DNA from: Microbacterium sorbitolivorans
GTDB taxonomy: Bacteria > Actinomycetota > Actinomycetes > Actinomycetales > Microbacteriaceae
DNA length: 64,000 nt
Assembly (NCBI RefSeq): GCF_003327285.1
Contig: NZ_KZ848475.1
Coordinates: 310,001-374,000 of the forward strand
Direction: 5' to 3'
Shown: positions 17,880-25,870 of the stretch, one piece after another
Numbering within the stretch: position 1 is the stretch's first letter
Layout of the letters: each line of letters starts with the position of its first letter
Notes under the pieces: model-generated
What the model was told of the DNA's origin: nothing
Database searches by the model: none
What the model saw: only the letters and a program-made list of their open reading frames with translations
Program-made: the position numbers and the translations under genes

Positions 17880-18551
17880 TCAGGCGGCAACCGCCATGAC
17901 CGGGTGCGGCCGCTCGGCGCGTGTGCGCAGGAATGCCTGCGGCGGGAGGGCCGCGCGGGCCGATCGGGCAATCTCACCGGCGTGCTCGTCGATGACGACG
18001 CGTGCGCCGGACAGGAGTGCAGCGCGAGCGAGCGCCTCGGCCATGGGGACGGGACCGTAACCGACGATCTCGGTGCTCTCGCGCTCATCGACCCACGGAT
18101 CCGCGGCGAGCGCCTCGAGCGTCTTGCCCGACTTCCAGAGGCGCACGTCGAGAAGAAGGGTGTCGACGCGGCCCTGCTGGAGTGCGGCCATGACGTCCTC
18201 GGCGCCGATCGTGCGTGCGCCGGTGGCGGTCGTGCCGCGGCGGAGGACGGCCTCCGACATGTCGCGGGAGTGGCACAGCATCGGCAGCACGGGCGGAACC
18301 GAGTCGTAACCGGCGAACTCGCCCCGGATCCGGCGGCCCGCGAGGGCGGCGCTGACGATCAGTTCACCGCTGCGAACGAGGATGTAACGGGCGGAGGGGC
18401 CGTCCAGTTCAGGGGCGGAATCGAAGGCGCGCATGAGGCATGCGGCGTCGGCGGAGGGGCCTTCGCGTGCGTGAGACCGGTCAGTGTCCTTCGCCGCGTG
18501 GGGCAGCCGGGGATCGTCCGCGCGACGCACGATGAGGGACGTTCGTGGCAC
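17880..18551 (-). CDS. Probable eRF1-like (baeRF/Rv2629-type) protein, N-terminally shortened
   Basis: This protein of about 223 residues has a C-terminal half that resembles an eRF1 domain-3 fold. It runs GAEDVMAALQQGRVDTLLLD, then EALARAALLSGARVVIDEH, and ends with AALPPQAFLRT in place of the usual 'AxLRY'. This is the pattern of the Rv2629/baeRF family, normally around 370 residues. The middle segment VPPVLPMLCHSRD could match the preceding family domain. The proposed GTG at 18551 directly abuts an IS630 remnant, so the gene has probably lost its N-terminal part. Assignment rests on motif recognition only. Confidence 0.5.
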   Translation of the reverse strand: MPRTSLIVRRADDPRLPHAAKDTDRSHAREGPSADAACLMRAFDSAPELDGPSARYILVRSGELIVSAALAGRRIRGEFAGYDSVPPVLPMLCHSRDMSEAVLRRGTTATGARTIGAEDVMAALQQGRVDTLLLDVRLWKSGKTLEALAADPWVDERESTEIVGYGPVPMAEALARAALLSGARVVIDEHAGEIARSARAALPPQAFLRTRAERPHPVMAVAA

Positions 18552-18605
18552 GTTCCGAGGATAGAGCCAGGTACAGCGTGTCCGTGCCGATATCGGGACC
18601 GATAG

Positions 18606-18866
18606 TTGGATCTTGTCGAGGTCTGGTTCGGGATTATCAACGGGCAGGTCATCCGTCGAGGGGTTTTCACGAGCGTGCAGGACGTGAACGCGAAGATCCG
18701 TCAGCCGGTCACGTCGTGGAACGATCGAAAGCGTCCGTTTGCCTGTGCCAAGGCTCCGGAAGAGATCCTCGCAGAAACCAACCCCAAGAAATATTTCAGA
18801 CACACGGCATTAGATATACCTCGCGGGCCATTCTGCGACCAAAGAGTCAAGAAGAGCTATGCCTAA
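18606..18866 (+). mobile_element. IS630-family transposase, C-terminal remnant
   Basis: The frame encodes DLVEVWFGIINGQVIRRGVF, TSVQDVNAKIR, TSWNDRKRPFACAKAPEEIL and AETNPKKY, matching the C-terminal end of IS630/Tc1-type DDE transposases (the EVWF and WN..p..W.kt blocks, here diverged). Only about 70 residues remain of roughly 350, with a frameshift just upstream at the S-W pair and no terminal repeats recognised. It lies between the shortened eRF1-like gene and ktrA, and overlaps the ktrA end by four bases. Confidence 0.75.
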
Positions 18867-19534
18867 CGCTCTAGTGACGCGAAGCGCTCGACGTTCTCGT
18901 TCGTACCCGAGACGATGATGAGGTCGTGGTTCGTGACGACGGTGCTGGCCTCGGCGTAGCGGAAGGGCTTCGCCGGAGACTTCACGCCCACGACGGTTAC
19001 GTTGTAGCGGGTGCGCATGCCCGAATCCTGCAGGGATACGCCGCGGATGAACTTCGGTGGGAACATCTTCGCGAGTACGAAATCGTCGTCGAAGCGGATG
19101 AAGTCGAGCATCTGGCCGCTCACCAGGTGCGCGACGCGCTCGCCAGCCTCGCGCTCGGGGTAGATGACGTGGTTCGCGCCGACGCGGGAGAGGATCTTGC
19201 CGTGCGAGAGGCTCGTCGCCTTCGCCCAGATCTGCGGCACCTTCAGGTCGACGAGGTTCGCCGTGATGAGGACCGAGGCTTCGATCGAGGATCCGGTCGC
19301 GACGACGGCGACGTCGAAGTCCTGGGCGCCGATCTGGCGCAGCGCCTCGAGGTTGCGCCCGTCGGCCTGCACGGCGTGGGTGACCCGCTCCGACCACTTC
19401 TGCACGAGCTCGAGGTTCGAGTCGACGGCGAGCACGTCGCGGTCGAGGCGGTCGAGCTCGCCCGCGCACGCCGCACCGAAGCGGCCGAGCCCGACGACGA
19501 GAACGGGAGAGTCGCTCCTGATCGGTTCAACCAA
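18863..19534 (-). CDS. ktrA: Potassium uptake regulatory protein, single RCK domain (KtrA type)
   Basis: This protein of about 223 residues has RCK_N (VLVVGLGRFGAACAGELDRL, the GxGxxG nucleotide fold at about residues 10-18) and an RCK_C domain from about residue 130. Its length fits KtrA rather than the double-domain TrkA. It gates the KtrB channel by binding ATP/ADP, and possibly c-di-AMP through RCK_C (family knowledge). The start is a TTG at 19534 (or the TTG at 19537), overlapping the ktrB stop by a few bases with AAAGG upstream; no ATG or GTG fits. Confidence 0.9.
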   Translation of the reverse strand: MVEPIRSDSPVLVVGLGRFGAACAGELDRLDRDVLAVDSNLELVQKWSERVTHAVQADGRNLEALRQIGAQDFDVAVVATGSSIEASVLITANLVDLKVPQIWAKATSLSHGKILSRVGANHVIYPEREAGERVAHLVSGQMLDFIRFDDDFVLAKMFPPKFIRGVSLQDSGMRTRYNVTVVGVKSPAKPFRYAEASTVVTNHDLIIVSGTNENVERFASLER

Positions 19535-20987
19535 CAATCGGCCTTTCGACGGGCAGCGCATACAGCTGCGATTTCGATGTCGCCGCGACAGCAGCGGCGA
19601 GAGTGACTGTACCAACGCGACCCATAAAGATGGTCACCGCCATGACCCAGAGGGCCGAATCCGGCAGGGTCTCCGTGAGCCCGCTCGTCAGTCCCACTGT
19701 GCCGAAGGCGGAGATCACGTCGAACATGACCTGCGCGATGGGGGCGTGCGTGATCTGGGCGATGACGACCGTCGAGAGCGCGACGATCGTGGCCCCCCAT
19801 GCGAGAACCGCGACGGCGACGCGCTGCACGTCCGACGGGATCCGGCGCCCGAACACCTGGACCGACTGGCGTCCCTGCGCCTCGGACCAGACGGCGAGGG
19901 CGAGGACTGCGAGAGTCGTGACCTTGATGCCGCCGGCCGTCGATGCGGATCCGCCGCCGACGAACATCAGCATGGATCCGACGACGGTGCCGGATCCGTA
20001 GAGCTCGCCCATGTCGACGACGGCGAAGCCGCCGGAGCGGGTCATCGCCGATAGGAATAGTGCCTGGAAGAGCGAGTCGCCGAAGTGCATCGACCCGAAG
20101 GTGTGCGGGTTGTCGTATTCGAGCACGAGGAACGCCGCCGCGCCGCCGACGAGCAACAAGCCGGAGGTAATGAGGGTGAGCTTGACATGAAGCGACCACG
20201 TCGACGGGCGGAAGAAGTGCGCCTTCTTGGGATGAAAGAGGTGGCGAGAGAGGGCAAAGATCACGGGGAAGCCGACGCTTCCGACGATGACGGCGAGCAT
20301 GATGACGGTCATGAACGCGTAGTCGTTCTGGAACACCGCGATGCCGCCGTCGTTGAGCGTGAATCCGGTGTTCGTGAACGCCATGGCCGCGTACATCGGC
20401 GAGACCCAGAGCGCCTCGAGCCAGCCGTACTTCGCGAGCACCGACGGGTAGATCAGCAGGCCGACGACGGCCTCGATCAGCACGGTCGAGATCGCGACGG
20501 TGCGCAGCAGCTGGCCCACCTCGCCGAGGCGGACCGCCTGAGATTCGTTCACGGATCCGCCGTGCGCGCGCAGCGGGTTCGAGTCGCCGGCGGCCATCAG
20601 CTTCGCGCGCAGGCCCATGCGCTTCGACACCACCATGCCGAGCATCGACGCGAGCGTCAGCGCGCCCATGCCGCCGATGTTGACGCCGACATAGATGACG
20701 GCCTGGCCGAAGTGCGACCAGTGCGTGCCCATGTCGACGCTCGAGAGTCCCGTGACGCAGATCGTCGACATGGCCGTGAAGAGGGCGTCTGTCAGGGGCG
20801 TGACCTTCCGGTCGGCCGAGGCGATCGGGAGCGAAAGGAGGGCCGTCGTGACGAGCACGAGCGCCGCGAACACCGTGATCGCAAAGCGCGACGGCGAGTG
20901 CGTTGTGATGAAGCGAAACCAGCGCCACCCCGCACGGGTGGTGCGCCGCATCATGGCACTGCCTACCGGAGGCTGGCTGCCAGGCAT
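19527..20987 (-). CDS. ktrB: Potassium uptake channel subunit (KtrB/TrkH family)
   Basis: This 486-residue membrane protein has the four pore-loop repeats of the Trk/Ktr/HKT superfamily: TICVTGLSSVD, AFTNTGFTL, MTRSGGFAVVD and ISAFGTVGLTSG. Each carries the selectivity-filter Gly (TGLS, NTGF, SGGF, TVGL). It moves K+ (with Na+ in KtrB) across the membrane in complex with KtrA. The ATG at 20987 is supported by AAGGGGA nine bases upstream; an internal ATG at 20954 is less likely. It is divergent from an ArsR regulator with 101 bp between starts. Confidence 0.93.
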   Translation of the reverse strand: MPGSQPPVGSAMMRRTTRAGWRWFRFITTHSPSRFAITVFAALVLVTTALLSLPIASADRKVTPLTDALFTAMSTICVTGLSSVDMGTHWSHFGQAVIYVGVNIGGMGALTLASMLGMVVSKRMGLRAKLMAAGDSNPLRAHGGSVNESQAVRLGEVGQLLRTVAISTVLIEAVVGLLIYPSVLAKYGWLEALWVSPMYAAMAFTNTGFTLNDGGIAVFQNDYAFMTVIMLAVIVGSVGFPVIFALSRHLFHPKKAHFFRPSTWSLHVKLTLITSGLLLVGGAAAFLVLEYDNPHTFGSMHFGDSLFQALFLSAMTRSGGFAVVDMGELYGSGTVVGSMLMFVGGGSASTAGGIKVTTLAVLALAVWSEAQGRQSVQVFGRRIPSDVQRVAVAVLAWGATIVALSTVVIAQITHAPIAQVMFDVISAFGTVGLTSGLTETLPDSALWVMAVTIFMGRVGTVTLAAAVAATSKSQLYALPVERPIVG

Positions 20988-21088
20988 CTCTGATCGTCCC
21001 CTTTACGTCTTCACAGATCAGCGAACATCGTATCCCCGCGTGGCTCCCGGCATGTTGTATATGTCGCCGATGGAATACGCTGAGGGGC

Positions 21089-21493
21089 ATGGCCGACATC
21101 TTTACCGTGATCGCCGACAGTACCCGCCGCGACATTCTGCGCGTGCTCCAGCAGCGCGACCAGCAGACGGAAGACGGTACGAGCGTGTCGCAGATCGTGG
21201 GCGAGCTGAGTGTGACGCAGCCCACGGTGTCGAAGCATCTCAAGGTGCTCCGCGATGCCGGGCTCGTGACGGTGCGCGAGGACGGCCAGCACCGCTTCTA
21301 TCGCCTGAATGCCGAGCCGCTCGAAGAGATCGACGACTGGCTGATGCCGTTCTTCGTTGATGACGCGACACTCGCGGCTGAGGCGACGCAGTCGCTCCAC
21401 CCGCCGCTGCCTGAGCCAGCCACACGCTTTGCCGAGTCACTCGGTCGCACTGCCGCCGTAGTGCAGACCGCGTTGAAGCGCCTCGGCGCCTAG
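21089..21493 (+). CDS. ArsR-family winged-helix transcriptional regulator
   Basis: This 134-residue protein starts MADIFTVIADSTRRDILRVL, the typical ArsR opening. Its recognition helix block is TQPTVSKHLKVLRDAGLV, followed by a wing with VREDGQHRFYRLN. There is no CxC metal motif, so it is probably not a classical metal sensor. Divergence from ktrBA suggests, but does not prove, regulation of potassium uptake. TACGCT at 21076-21081 ends seven bases before the ATG, so translation is probably leaderless. Confidence 0.9.
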   Translation: MADIFTVIADSTRRDILRVLQQRDQQTEDGTSVSQIVGELSVTQPTVSKHLKVLRDAGLVTVREDGQHRFYRLNAEPLEEIDDWLMPFFVDDATLAAEATQSLHPPLPEPATRFAESLGRTAAVVQTALKRLGA

Positions 21494-21885
21494 GTGTGAT
21501 GTCCAAGCGCGCTGTTTCACCGAGGCATCGATAAAGGCCTGAAAAGCGAGGCCCCGACACGTGGTACTGGAGGCTATCCGTGGCTTCAGGGATGTCGTCG
21601 TGTCGTTCTCAGCGACCAGAGCGGCGCGAGCGCATCCCAGAAGCGGCCAGGCCGTTAGTGGCTTCGGGAGGTCCCCATCCTCTTCGCTCGTCGTGAAGAA
21701 ATGAGGGAACCCGTACACGCGCCGGGCCGACGCGAGTTCGAGCGTATTCCGTTACCACTTCGGCGTGGATGTCGCCACCCCTGGGCCCCGATCACCCGCC
21801 GTGCGGCAGGCTGGAATTGCTTCACGATGGCATCTCATCGACCTCGAAGCATTTGGAACAGCATGGCCGACGGAAAGGTAGAACT
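21494..21885. other. 392-bp gap without a recognisable gene
   Basis: A 93-codon frame on the minus strand (21437-21718) and short plus-strand frames exist, but none resembles a known family or has a ribosome binding site. The base and word composition differ from the flanks (no GGATCC). The sequence marks the left edge of the small-gene stress island and may contain decayed genes. The last 20 bases carry GGAAAGG, the ribosome binding site of the following SDR gene. Confidence 0.5.
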
Positions 21886-22761
21886 ATGACGCTCATCGAC
21901 CCGCGTACCAAGCATCTACGTGGCCCGCTCCCCAAGGACGACCAGCCACAGCCCGGCCTGACAACCCGGACCACCCCACGCCCCGACCACGGCGAAGACA
22001 ACTACGTCGGCTCCGGTCGCCTCGAGGGCCGACGCGCCCTTATCACGGGCGGCGACTCAGGAATTGGCCGCGCGGTTGCCATCGCGTTCGCCCGCGAGGG
22101 GGCCCGCGTCGCGATCAATTACCTGCCCGCCGAGCAAGAAGACGCGGAAGCGACCGCTTGCCTCATCGATGAGCCCGAAAGCGAATGCGTGCTCCTCCCC
22201 GGCGACCTCACCGATGAGGACACCGCACGCCAGGTCGTGAGAGACGCCCATAACCAACTCGGGGGCCTCGACCTACTCGTGCTGAATGCCGCGTATCAGA
22301 AACAGCGTGAGCCCGACGCGCAGATTCCAACCGACGAGTTCGACCGGGTCATGCGCACCAACCTCTATGCACCATTCTGGATGGCCCGCGAGGCGCTCCC
22401 GCTCATGCCTCCCGGTAGCTCGGTCATCGTGACCACCTCGATTCAAGCGTTCTCGCCGTCCCCCGCTCTGCTCGACTACGCGATGACGAAGGCCGCGCTC
22501 GCGGCGTTCGTGCAGGCGCTCGCCTCCGAGCAGGGCGAGAAGGGCATCCGCGTGAACGGCGTCGCACCGGGCCCGATCTGGACGCCGCTCATCCCCGCGA
22601 CCGGCTGGCCCGATAACGTGCCGAACTTCGGATCGGGTAGCCCGCTGGGGCGCCCCGGCCAGCCCGCGGAAGTCGCGGGCGCATACGTGTACCTCGCATC
22701 GGAAGACGCCTCGTATACCTCGGGCGCGATCCTCGGCGTGACCGGAGGTGAACACCTGTGA
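21886..22761 (+). CDS. SDR oxidoreductase of the general-stress (YdaD/GSP39) type
   Basis: This 291-residue protein has a 40-residue polar lead (with PGLTTRTTPRPDHGEDNYVG) before the Rossmann loop ALITGGDSGIGRAVAIAFA. The lead is characteristic of the Bacillus YdaD/YhdF-like stress SDRs. Its active site is complete: TTSIQAF with Ser and YAMTK with Tyr and Lys, plus NGVAPGPIWTPL. It reduces or oxidises a small alcohol or carbonyl with NAD(P); substrate unknown. The start has GGAAAGGTAGAACT upstream. The stop overlaps the GTG of the next gene (GTGA), so the two are coupled. Confidence 0.88.
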   Translation: MTLIDPRTKHLRGPLPKDDQPQPGLTTRTTPRPDHGEDNYVGSGRLEGRRALITGGDSGIGRAVAIAFAREGARVAINYLPAEQEDAEATACLIDEPESECVLLPGDLTDEDTARQVVRDAHNQLGGLDLLVLNAAYQKQREPDAQIPTDEFDRVMRTNLYAPFWMAREALPLMPPGSSVIVTTSIQAFSPSPALLDYAMTKAALAAFVQALASEQGEKGIRVNGVAPGPIWTPLIPATGWPDNVPNFGSGSPLGRPGQPAEVAGAYVYLASEDASYTSGAILGVTGGEHL

Positions 22762-23246
22762 GGGAGCAACTGAACGGCCCGACGACCCACGCCTCCTGGG
22801 GCGAGGGCCGCCCGCACCTCATCATCACCTCGGAAGAAACGCGTATGACGATCGACCTGATCGAGGACGAAACGACGATCGGCTCGGCCGGCGGGAACAC
22901 AATCGAGTTGCCCGGCGCGGATCCTGTGCATGCAACAATCGACCACGATGAGCGTGACGAGTATGTACTCACCCTGCATGGTGAAGGTGAGATGAACGCT
23001 GATCCGTCCGCGACCGGCACGCACGAGGGCGCACGCACCGAGACTCTGCGCACAGGTGCTTCGTTCACGATCGGTCCGTGGCGCCTCGTGTTCCAGCGAG
23101 ACGAGTTCGCCGATCACGGTCGTCCATACGGCGGTCGTCAGGGCGGCGAATACTCTGACCAGCCCGCACAGCCGCGGCGGCCAGACTACGCGGCCGATCC
23201 CGACGGATCCGAGCGACCGCCCGGCAACGAAATCGACGAACACTGA
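22758..23246 (+). CDS. Small FHA-like protein
   Basis: This 162-residue protein has a region of about residues 25-110 that resembles a divergent forkhead-associated fold. It runs MTIDLIEDETTIGSAGGNTI, then ADPVHATIDHDERDEYVLTL (a GS..N.I..pg...HA.I layout) and SFTIGPWRLVFQRDE. The C-terminal 50 residues are polar and Gly/Asp/Pro rich, probably disordered. FHA domains bind phosphothreonine peptides. The canonical Arg and Ser positions are not clearly kept, so binding is uncertain. The GTG start lies within the stop of the stress SDR and is preceded by GGAGGTG. Confidence 0.55.
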   Translation: MREQLNGPTTHASWGEGRPHLIITSEETRMTIDLIEDETTIGSAGGNTIELPGADPVHATIDHDERDEYVLTLHGEGEMNADPSATGTHEGARTETLRTGASFTIGPWRLVFQRDEFADHGRPYGGRQGGEYSDQPAQPRRPDYAADPDGSERPPGNEIDEH

Positions 23247-23283
23247 GAATCGGGTGTCCCTTTCGATACGGGACACCCGATTC
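23247..23283. terminator. Bidirectional stem-loop between convergent genes
   Basis: The arms GAATCGGGTGTCCC (23247-23260) and GGGACACCCGATTC (23270-23283) are exact complements, 14 bp, separated by nine bases. They lie directly after the FHA-like stop and just beyond the end of the convergent DUF7882-type gene. Confidence 0.85.
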
Positions 23284-23288
23284 GCGGT

Positions 23289-23612
23289 CTAGTCGGGAAG
23301 CACCTGGTCGAGGTTGACCGTAATGTCGAGGTTGACCGTAATTCCGCCGGTAGAGTGCGTCGAGTGCGTCATCTGGTCGAGGAGGTCGGGGTTCATTTTT
23401 GCGGGCGCGGGTGAATCGAAGTCAAACCGCAGCGGAATCGCCGGATGCAACCAGATGGTGCTACGGCCCGGGGATTGCGCCCCCGAGTGCGTCCAAGAGA
23501 GCGTGAAGCTCTCGTTGCGCCGAAGCTTGGTGACGACGACAAGTTTGAGGTGCGCGAGTAGGTCATCGCCGATGTCGATACGATGACCGACGCCGTAGTG
23601 CAGTACCCCCAT
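23289..23612 (-). CDS. DUF7882-type small protein, copy 1
   Basis: This 107-residue protein belongs to a small family with the pattern MGxLxYG, DDLLAHLKLVVVTKLRRNESF, LSW, GRSTIWLHPAIPLRF and HSTHSTGGI. Two paralogs lie nearby (23622-23963 and 26165-26476). The family is widespread in Microbacteriaceae, and its function is not known to me. The mid-section (ALAHLKVVIxTKLRRxE) is the most conserved. Near the C-terminus TVNLDI/TVNLDQ reflects an 18-bp tandem duplication. It lies nine bases after copy 2 in the same direction. Confidence 0.75.
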   Translation of the reverse strand: MGVLHYGVGHRIDIGDDLLAHLKLVVVTKLRRNESFTLSWTHSGAQSPGRSTIWLHPAIPLRFDFDSPAPAKMNPDLLDQMTHSTHSTGGITVNLDITVNLDQVLPD

Positions 23613-23621
23613 GTCAGACGC

Positions 23622-23963
23622 TCACAATCGCGGTAACGATGCATCCCCGGTGGCGCCGCCCGGGGGCGTGGTCGGCTCCGGGACGAGGTGGAGACCGCCC
23701 GAAGAGTTGGCGGTGTAGGCGAGCGCATCTATCCAGGCCGGATTGAGCGCCGGTCGGCGGCTGCCGTAGAACTTGAACACCAGCGGCAATGATTGATGGA
23801 GCCACACGCTCGTGCGGCCATCGCCCAGGCTACCGTCGTCGCGCCACGAGAAGTAGAAAGGCTCTCCTCGCCTTAGCTTCGTGCCGATCACGACGTGCAG
23901 GTGTGCGAGAGCACGGTCCTCGATCTCGACCTTGACGGTGTCGGAATAGATGAACTTTCCCAT
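23622..23963 (-). CDS. DUF7882-type small protein, copy 2
   Basis: This protein of about 113 residues starts MGKFIYSDTVKVEIEDRALA and continues HLHVVIGTKLRRGEPFYFSW, then GRTSVWLHQSLPLVFKF and TANSSGGLHLVPE. The ATG at 23963 has GAGGGAGTAC directly upstream and aligns with both paralogs; an in-frame codon at 23975 lacks support. The Pro/Thr/Gly tail after the family core is unique to this copy. It is probably cotranscribed with copy 1. Confidence 0.75.
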   Translation of the reverse strand: MGKFIYSDTVKVEIEDRALAHLHVVIGTKLRRGEPFYFSWRDDGSLGDGRTSVWLHQSLPLVFKFYGSRRPALNPAWIDALAYTANSSGGLHLVPEPTTPPGGATGDASLPRL

Positions 23964-24081
23964 GTACTCCCTCATTTTTTATGGGTCCGTTTTCGGTACG
24001 GAGCTGTTTTTACTTGCGGTGCAACTACCATGACAGCACTAGTGGGGCTCCGCCATGAGCGGTGCCGCACTACAAGCAAAC

Positions 24082-24386
24082 TCAGAGCCGAATATCGGGG
24101 TCTACGCCCGGATCCTCGGTGCTGGGAAGCACGCCTGGTGCCGAGGGCTCGTCTGCGACACGGCACCGCCATGCGCCAGTGGGCGCGGGACGATCGGCGA
24201 TGAACGTCGCGAACATAGCGAGATCTCGCTCCACGGCCATCTCGTCGAGGTTGAGCACGGCGCCCACCTTCTCGACGAAGCCTTCCGGTGCCCACGACAT
24301 GATGAGGTCGACGCGGGTGCCGTCGCCCCGGGCTCAAACTCGTCCTCCCCGACCTCAGCCTTTTCACCGGCGCTCGCCCACCGGAG
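24082..24386 (-). pseudogene. SRPBCC/polyketide-cyclase family remnant
   Basis: Read on the minus strand, LRWASAGEKAEVGEDEFEPG is followed, after a one-base frame change, by GDGTRVDLIMSWAPEGFVEK. It then runs VGAVLNLDEMAVERDLAMFATFI and GAWRCRV. This is the C-terminal half of the SRPBCC/COQ10-like family ('WRS.G..k..G.V.FEP...gTRV.L.M.y.PEGfvEkvG ... dL..Fk.fIE'). The N-terminal half is absent and one base appears deleted in the GGGGC run, giving an in-frame TGA. The remaining 24387-24565 holds only the upstream region of the next gene. Confidence 0.7.
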
Positions 24387-24565
24387 CTTGCGGCCGCGGA
24401 TCTATTTGCGCTAGATTCGCGCGGCTGCGTTCATCTCGCCCCGCGTCGGATCCGATGTCGATTGTCAACCCCCTCCGCGCCGGGCGTACACCGCGCGACC
24501 CTGGATTCGTGCCGTCGCACGCGTGATCGGTACGACCACACCGCAGGAGATCACAGGAGGAACCG

Positions 24566-24826
24566 ATGAGCGATCGCTATGACAACGACCTGACCGATGC
24601 CGAGAAGACCGCGCTCGACGAGCAGATCGTCGAGCGAGACAGCGGCGACCCGAACAGCGACCGCGAGTACCTGCAGGATCTCCCGCCCGCAGATGCCGAC
24701 GACGTCGAACTCGGGGACACTGACGTTGCGGTCGAAGAGGGTGGCGCGCTGCTCGACGAGGGCGAGGGCGAGGAGGGCACGGGACTGCTCGGCGAGGACG
24801 ACTACGGAGACGGCGACGATCGCTGA
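24566..24826 (+). CDS. Small acidic protein of unknown function
   Basis: This 86-residue protein is extremely acidic: more than a third of residues are Asp or Glu, with runs such as DEGEGEEGTG and EDDYGDGDD. It has no hydrophobic core, so it is probably disordered. The start has AGGAGGAACCG directly upstream, a strong site, and a very long stem-loop follows the stop. The setting among stress-type genes suggests a role in the same response. No family was recognised. Confidence 0.65.
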   Translation: MSDRYDNDLTDAEKTALDEQIVERDSGDPNSDREYLQDLPPADADDVELGDTDVAVEEGGALLDEGEGEEGTGLLGEDDYGDGDDR

Positions 24827-24879
24827 TATGCACGATGATGCCGGGTGGCCTGTCGGCCACCCGGCATCATCGTGCATAT
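24826..24879. terminator. Perfect 25-bp stem-loop between convergent genes
   Basis: 24826-24850 and 24855-24879 are exact reverse complements separated by the four bases TGTC. The element starts at the last base of the acidic-protein stop codon and ends eight bases before the convergent gene's stop. The position fits a bidirectional terminator, but a stem this long and perfect is unusual. Confidence 0.85.
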
Positions 24880-24887
24880 CCGACGCG

Positions 24888-25085
24888 TCAGTCGACGGCC
24901 TCGCGCTGGGTCTTGATGAATTCGATGTCGTCGTCACTCAGCATCGTCTGCGCGGGGACGAACTCGCCCGTGATAGCGCGGATCTCCTCGCGGATCTCGA
25001 GGGACAGCACCTCCCCCGGACGCTCGACAAGTGCGTTCTTCGACTCGGCCGAAAGCTTCGGCCACCACTCGTTAATCTCAGCCAC
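24888..25085 (-). CDS. Small hypothetical protein
   Basis: This 65-residue protein begins VAEINEWWPKLSAES and continues with predicted helices (KNALVERPGEVLSLEIREEI, LSDDDIEFIKTQ). GTG at 25085 is chosen over the ATG at 25103 because AAAGGAAAG sits inside that longer version at the right distance. No family was recognised. It lies downstream of the DUF7218-type gene in the same direction, 26 bp away, and may be cotranscribed with it. Confidence 0.6.
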   Translation of the reverse strand: MAEINEWWPKLSAESKNALVERPGEVLSLEIREEIRAITGEFVPAQTMLSDDDIEFIKTQREAVD

Positions 25086-25111
25086 GGTCTTTCCTTTCGT
25101 CATGCGTGATG

Positions 25112-25369
25112 TCAGCTGTCGCGGAGCGCCGCGATCAGATCCTTCTTACGGAGCGCGGAGTAGCCGGTCAGGCCGATCTCCTTCGCACGGCCGCGGAGCT
25201 CGTCAACCGTCCAGTCTTCGTAGGGCTCCGCGTTGCCTCCGCGACGGCCGACCGTGCTCCGTCCGTCGCGCGCGTCCGCGTTAGCGATGCGCGCCGCCTT
25301 CTGTTTGGAGGCACCGTCCTCGAGAACGGCCTCGTACACCTCTTCATCCTTGATGCGCGGGTTCGGCAT
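25112..25369 (-). CDS. DUF7218/Rho-N domain small protein
   Basis: This 85-residue protein starts MPNPRIKDEEVYEAVLEDGA, followed by SKQKAARIANA. Its C-terminus is a Rho termination factor N-like/SAP-like helical motif: WTVDELRGRAKEIGLTGYSA and LRKKDLIAALRDS. Such modules bind nucleic acid. The family is common in actinobacterial stress clusters. GGAGGAGGGAAGAAT precedes the ATG. The Gly/Arg-rich linker (TVGRRGGNAEPYEDW) separates the two parts. Confidence 0.8.
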   Translation of the reverse strand: MPNPRIKDEEVYEAVLEDGASKQKAARIANADARDGRSTVGRRGGNAEPYEDWTVDELRGRAKEIGLTGYSALRKKDLIAALRDS

Positions 25370-25531
25370 ATTCTTCCCTCCTCCTGCTGGGGTGGCCAGG
25401 CTATGCGGAGACGTTCCCTGCCCGCATGCCCCTTTCGCGAGAGGCGACGATCAGCTATGGTCTGGCCGCAAGTGCGAGGGAGCACGACCACGACATCGAC
25501 ACCTCGTCGACCAAGACGAAGGCACGACGCT

Positions 25532-25559
25532 GGCCCGCGGAGATCGGTCTCCGCGGGCC
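25532..25559 (-). terminator. Stem-loop after the GlsB/YeaQ gene
   Basis: GGCCCGCGGAGA and TCTCCGCGGGCC form a perfect 12-bp stem with loop TCGG, 17 bases beyond the stop of the GlsB/YeaQ gene. Confidence 0.75.
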
Positions 25560-25576
25560 GCTGTCGTGAGATGGGC

Positions 25577-25843
25577 TTAGCTAGCCTTGCTTCGACCGGC
25601 GAAAAATCCCCAGATCAAAAGCACGATCAGCGAACCACCAATCGCGAGTAGCCACGTCGTCAGCGAGAAGAAAGACGTCAGATCGGCGTCGAATAGGATA
25701 CCGCCGAGCCAGCCGCCCAACAGGGCGCCGACGACGCCGAGCAACAGCGTGACGAACCAGCCGCCGCCCTGCTTGCCCGGCAGGATGAGCTTCGCGATCG
25801 CTCCAGCGATCAGCCCTAGCAACAGAAAACCTAAGAATCCCAT
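25577..25843 (-). CDS. GlsB/YeaQ/YmgE family stress membrane protein
   Basis: This 88-residue protein is almost entirely hydrophobic with three predicted membrane helices: FLGFLLLGLIAGAIAKLILPG, the glycine-rich LLLGVVGALLGGWLGGILF, and WLLAIGGSLIVLLIWGFF. The AKLILPGKQGGGW turn is the family signature. Members are induced by acid, osmotic or stationary stress. GAGGTGAGGAG precedes the ATG. It lies 27 bp after csbD in the same direction, so the two are probably one transcript ending at 25532-25559. Confidence 0.9.
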   Translation of the reverse strand: MGFLGFLLLGLIAGAIAKLILPGKQGGGWFVTLLLGVVGALLGGWLGGILFDADLTSFFSLTTWLLAIGGSLIVLLIWGFFAGRSKAS

Positions 25844-25870
25844 GGTGTTCTCCTCACCTCGGAGGGCGTA

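Noticed and set aside
20988-21088. c-di-AMP (ydaO) riboswitch before ktrB
   Set aside because: Only 101 bp separates ktrB from the divergent ArsR gene, too short for that riboswitch plus promoter, and the conserved cores were not seen.
22758-23246. Type III secretion or EssC-like FHA partner
   Set aside because: Only a weak FHA-like fold is seen and no secretion genes are nearby.
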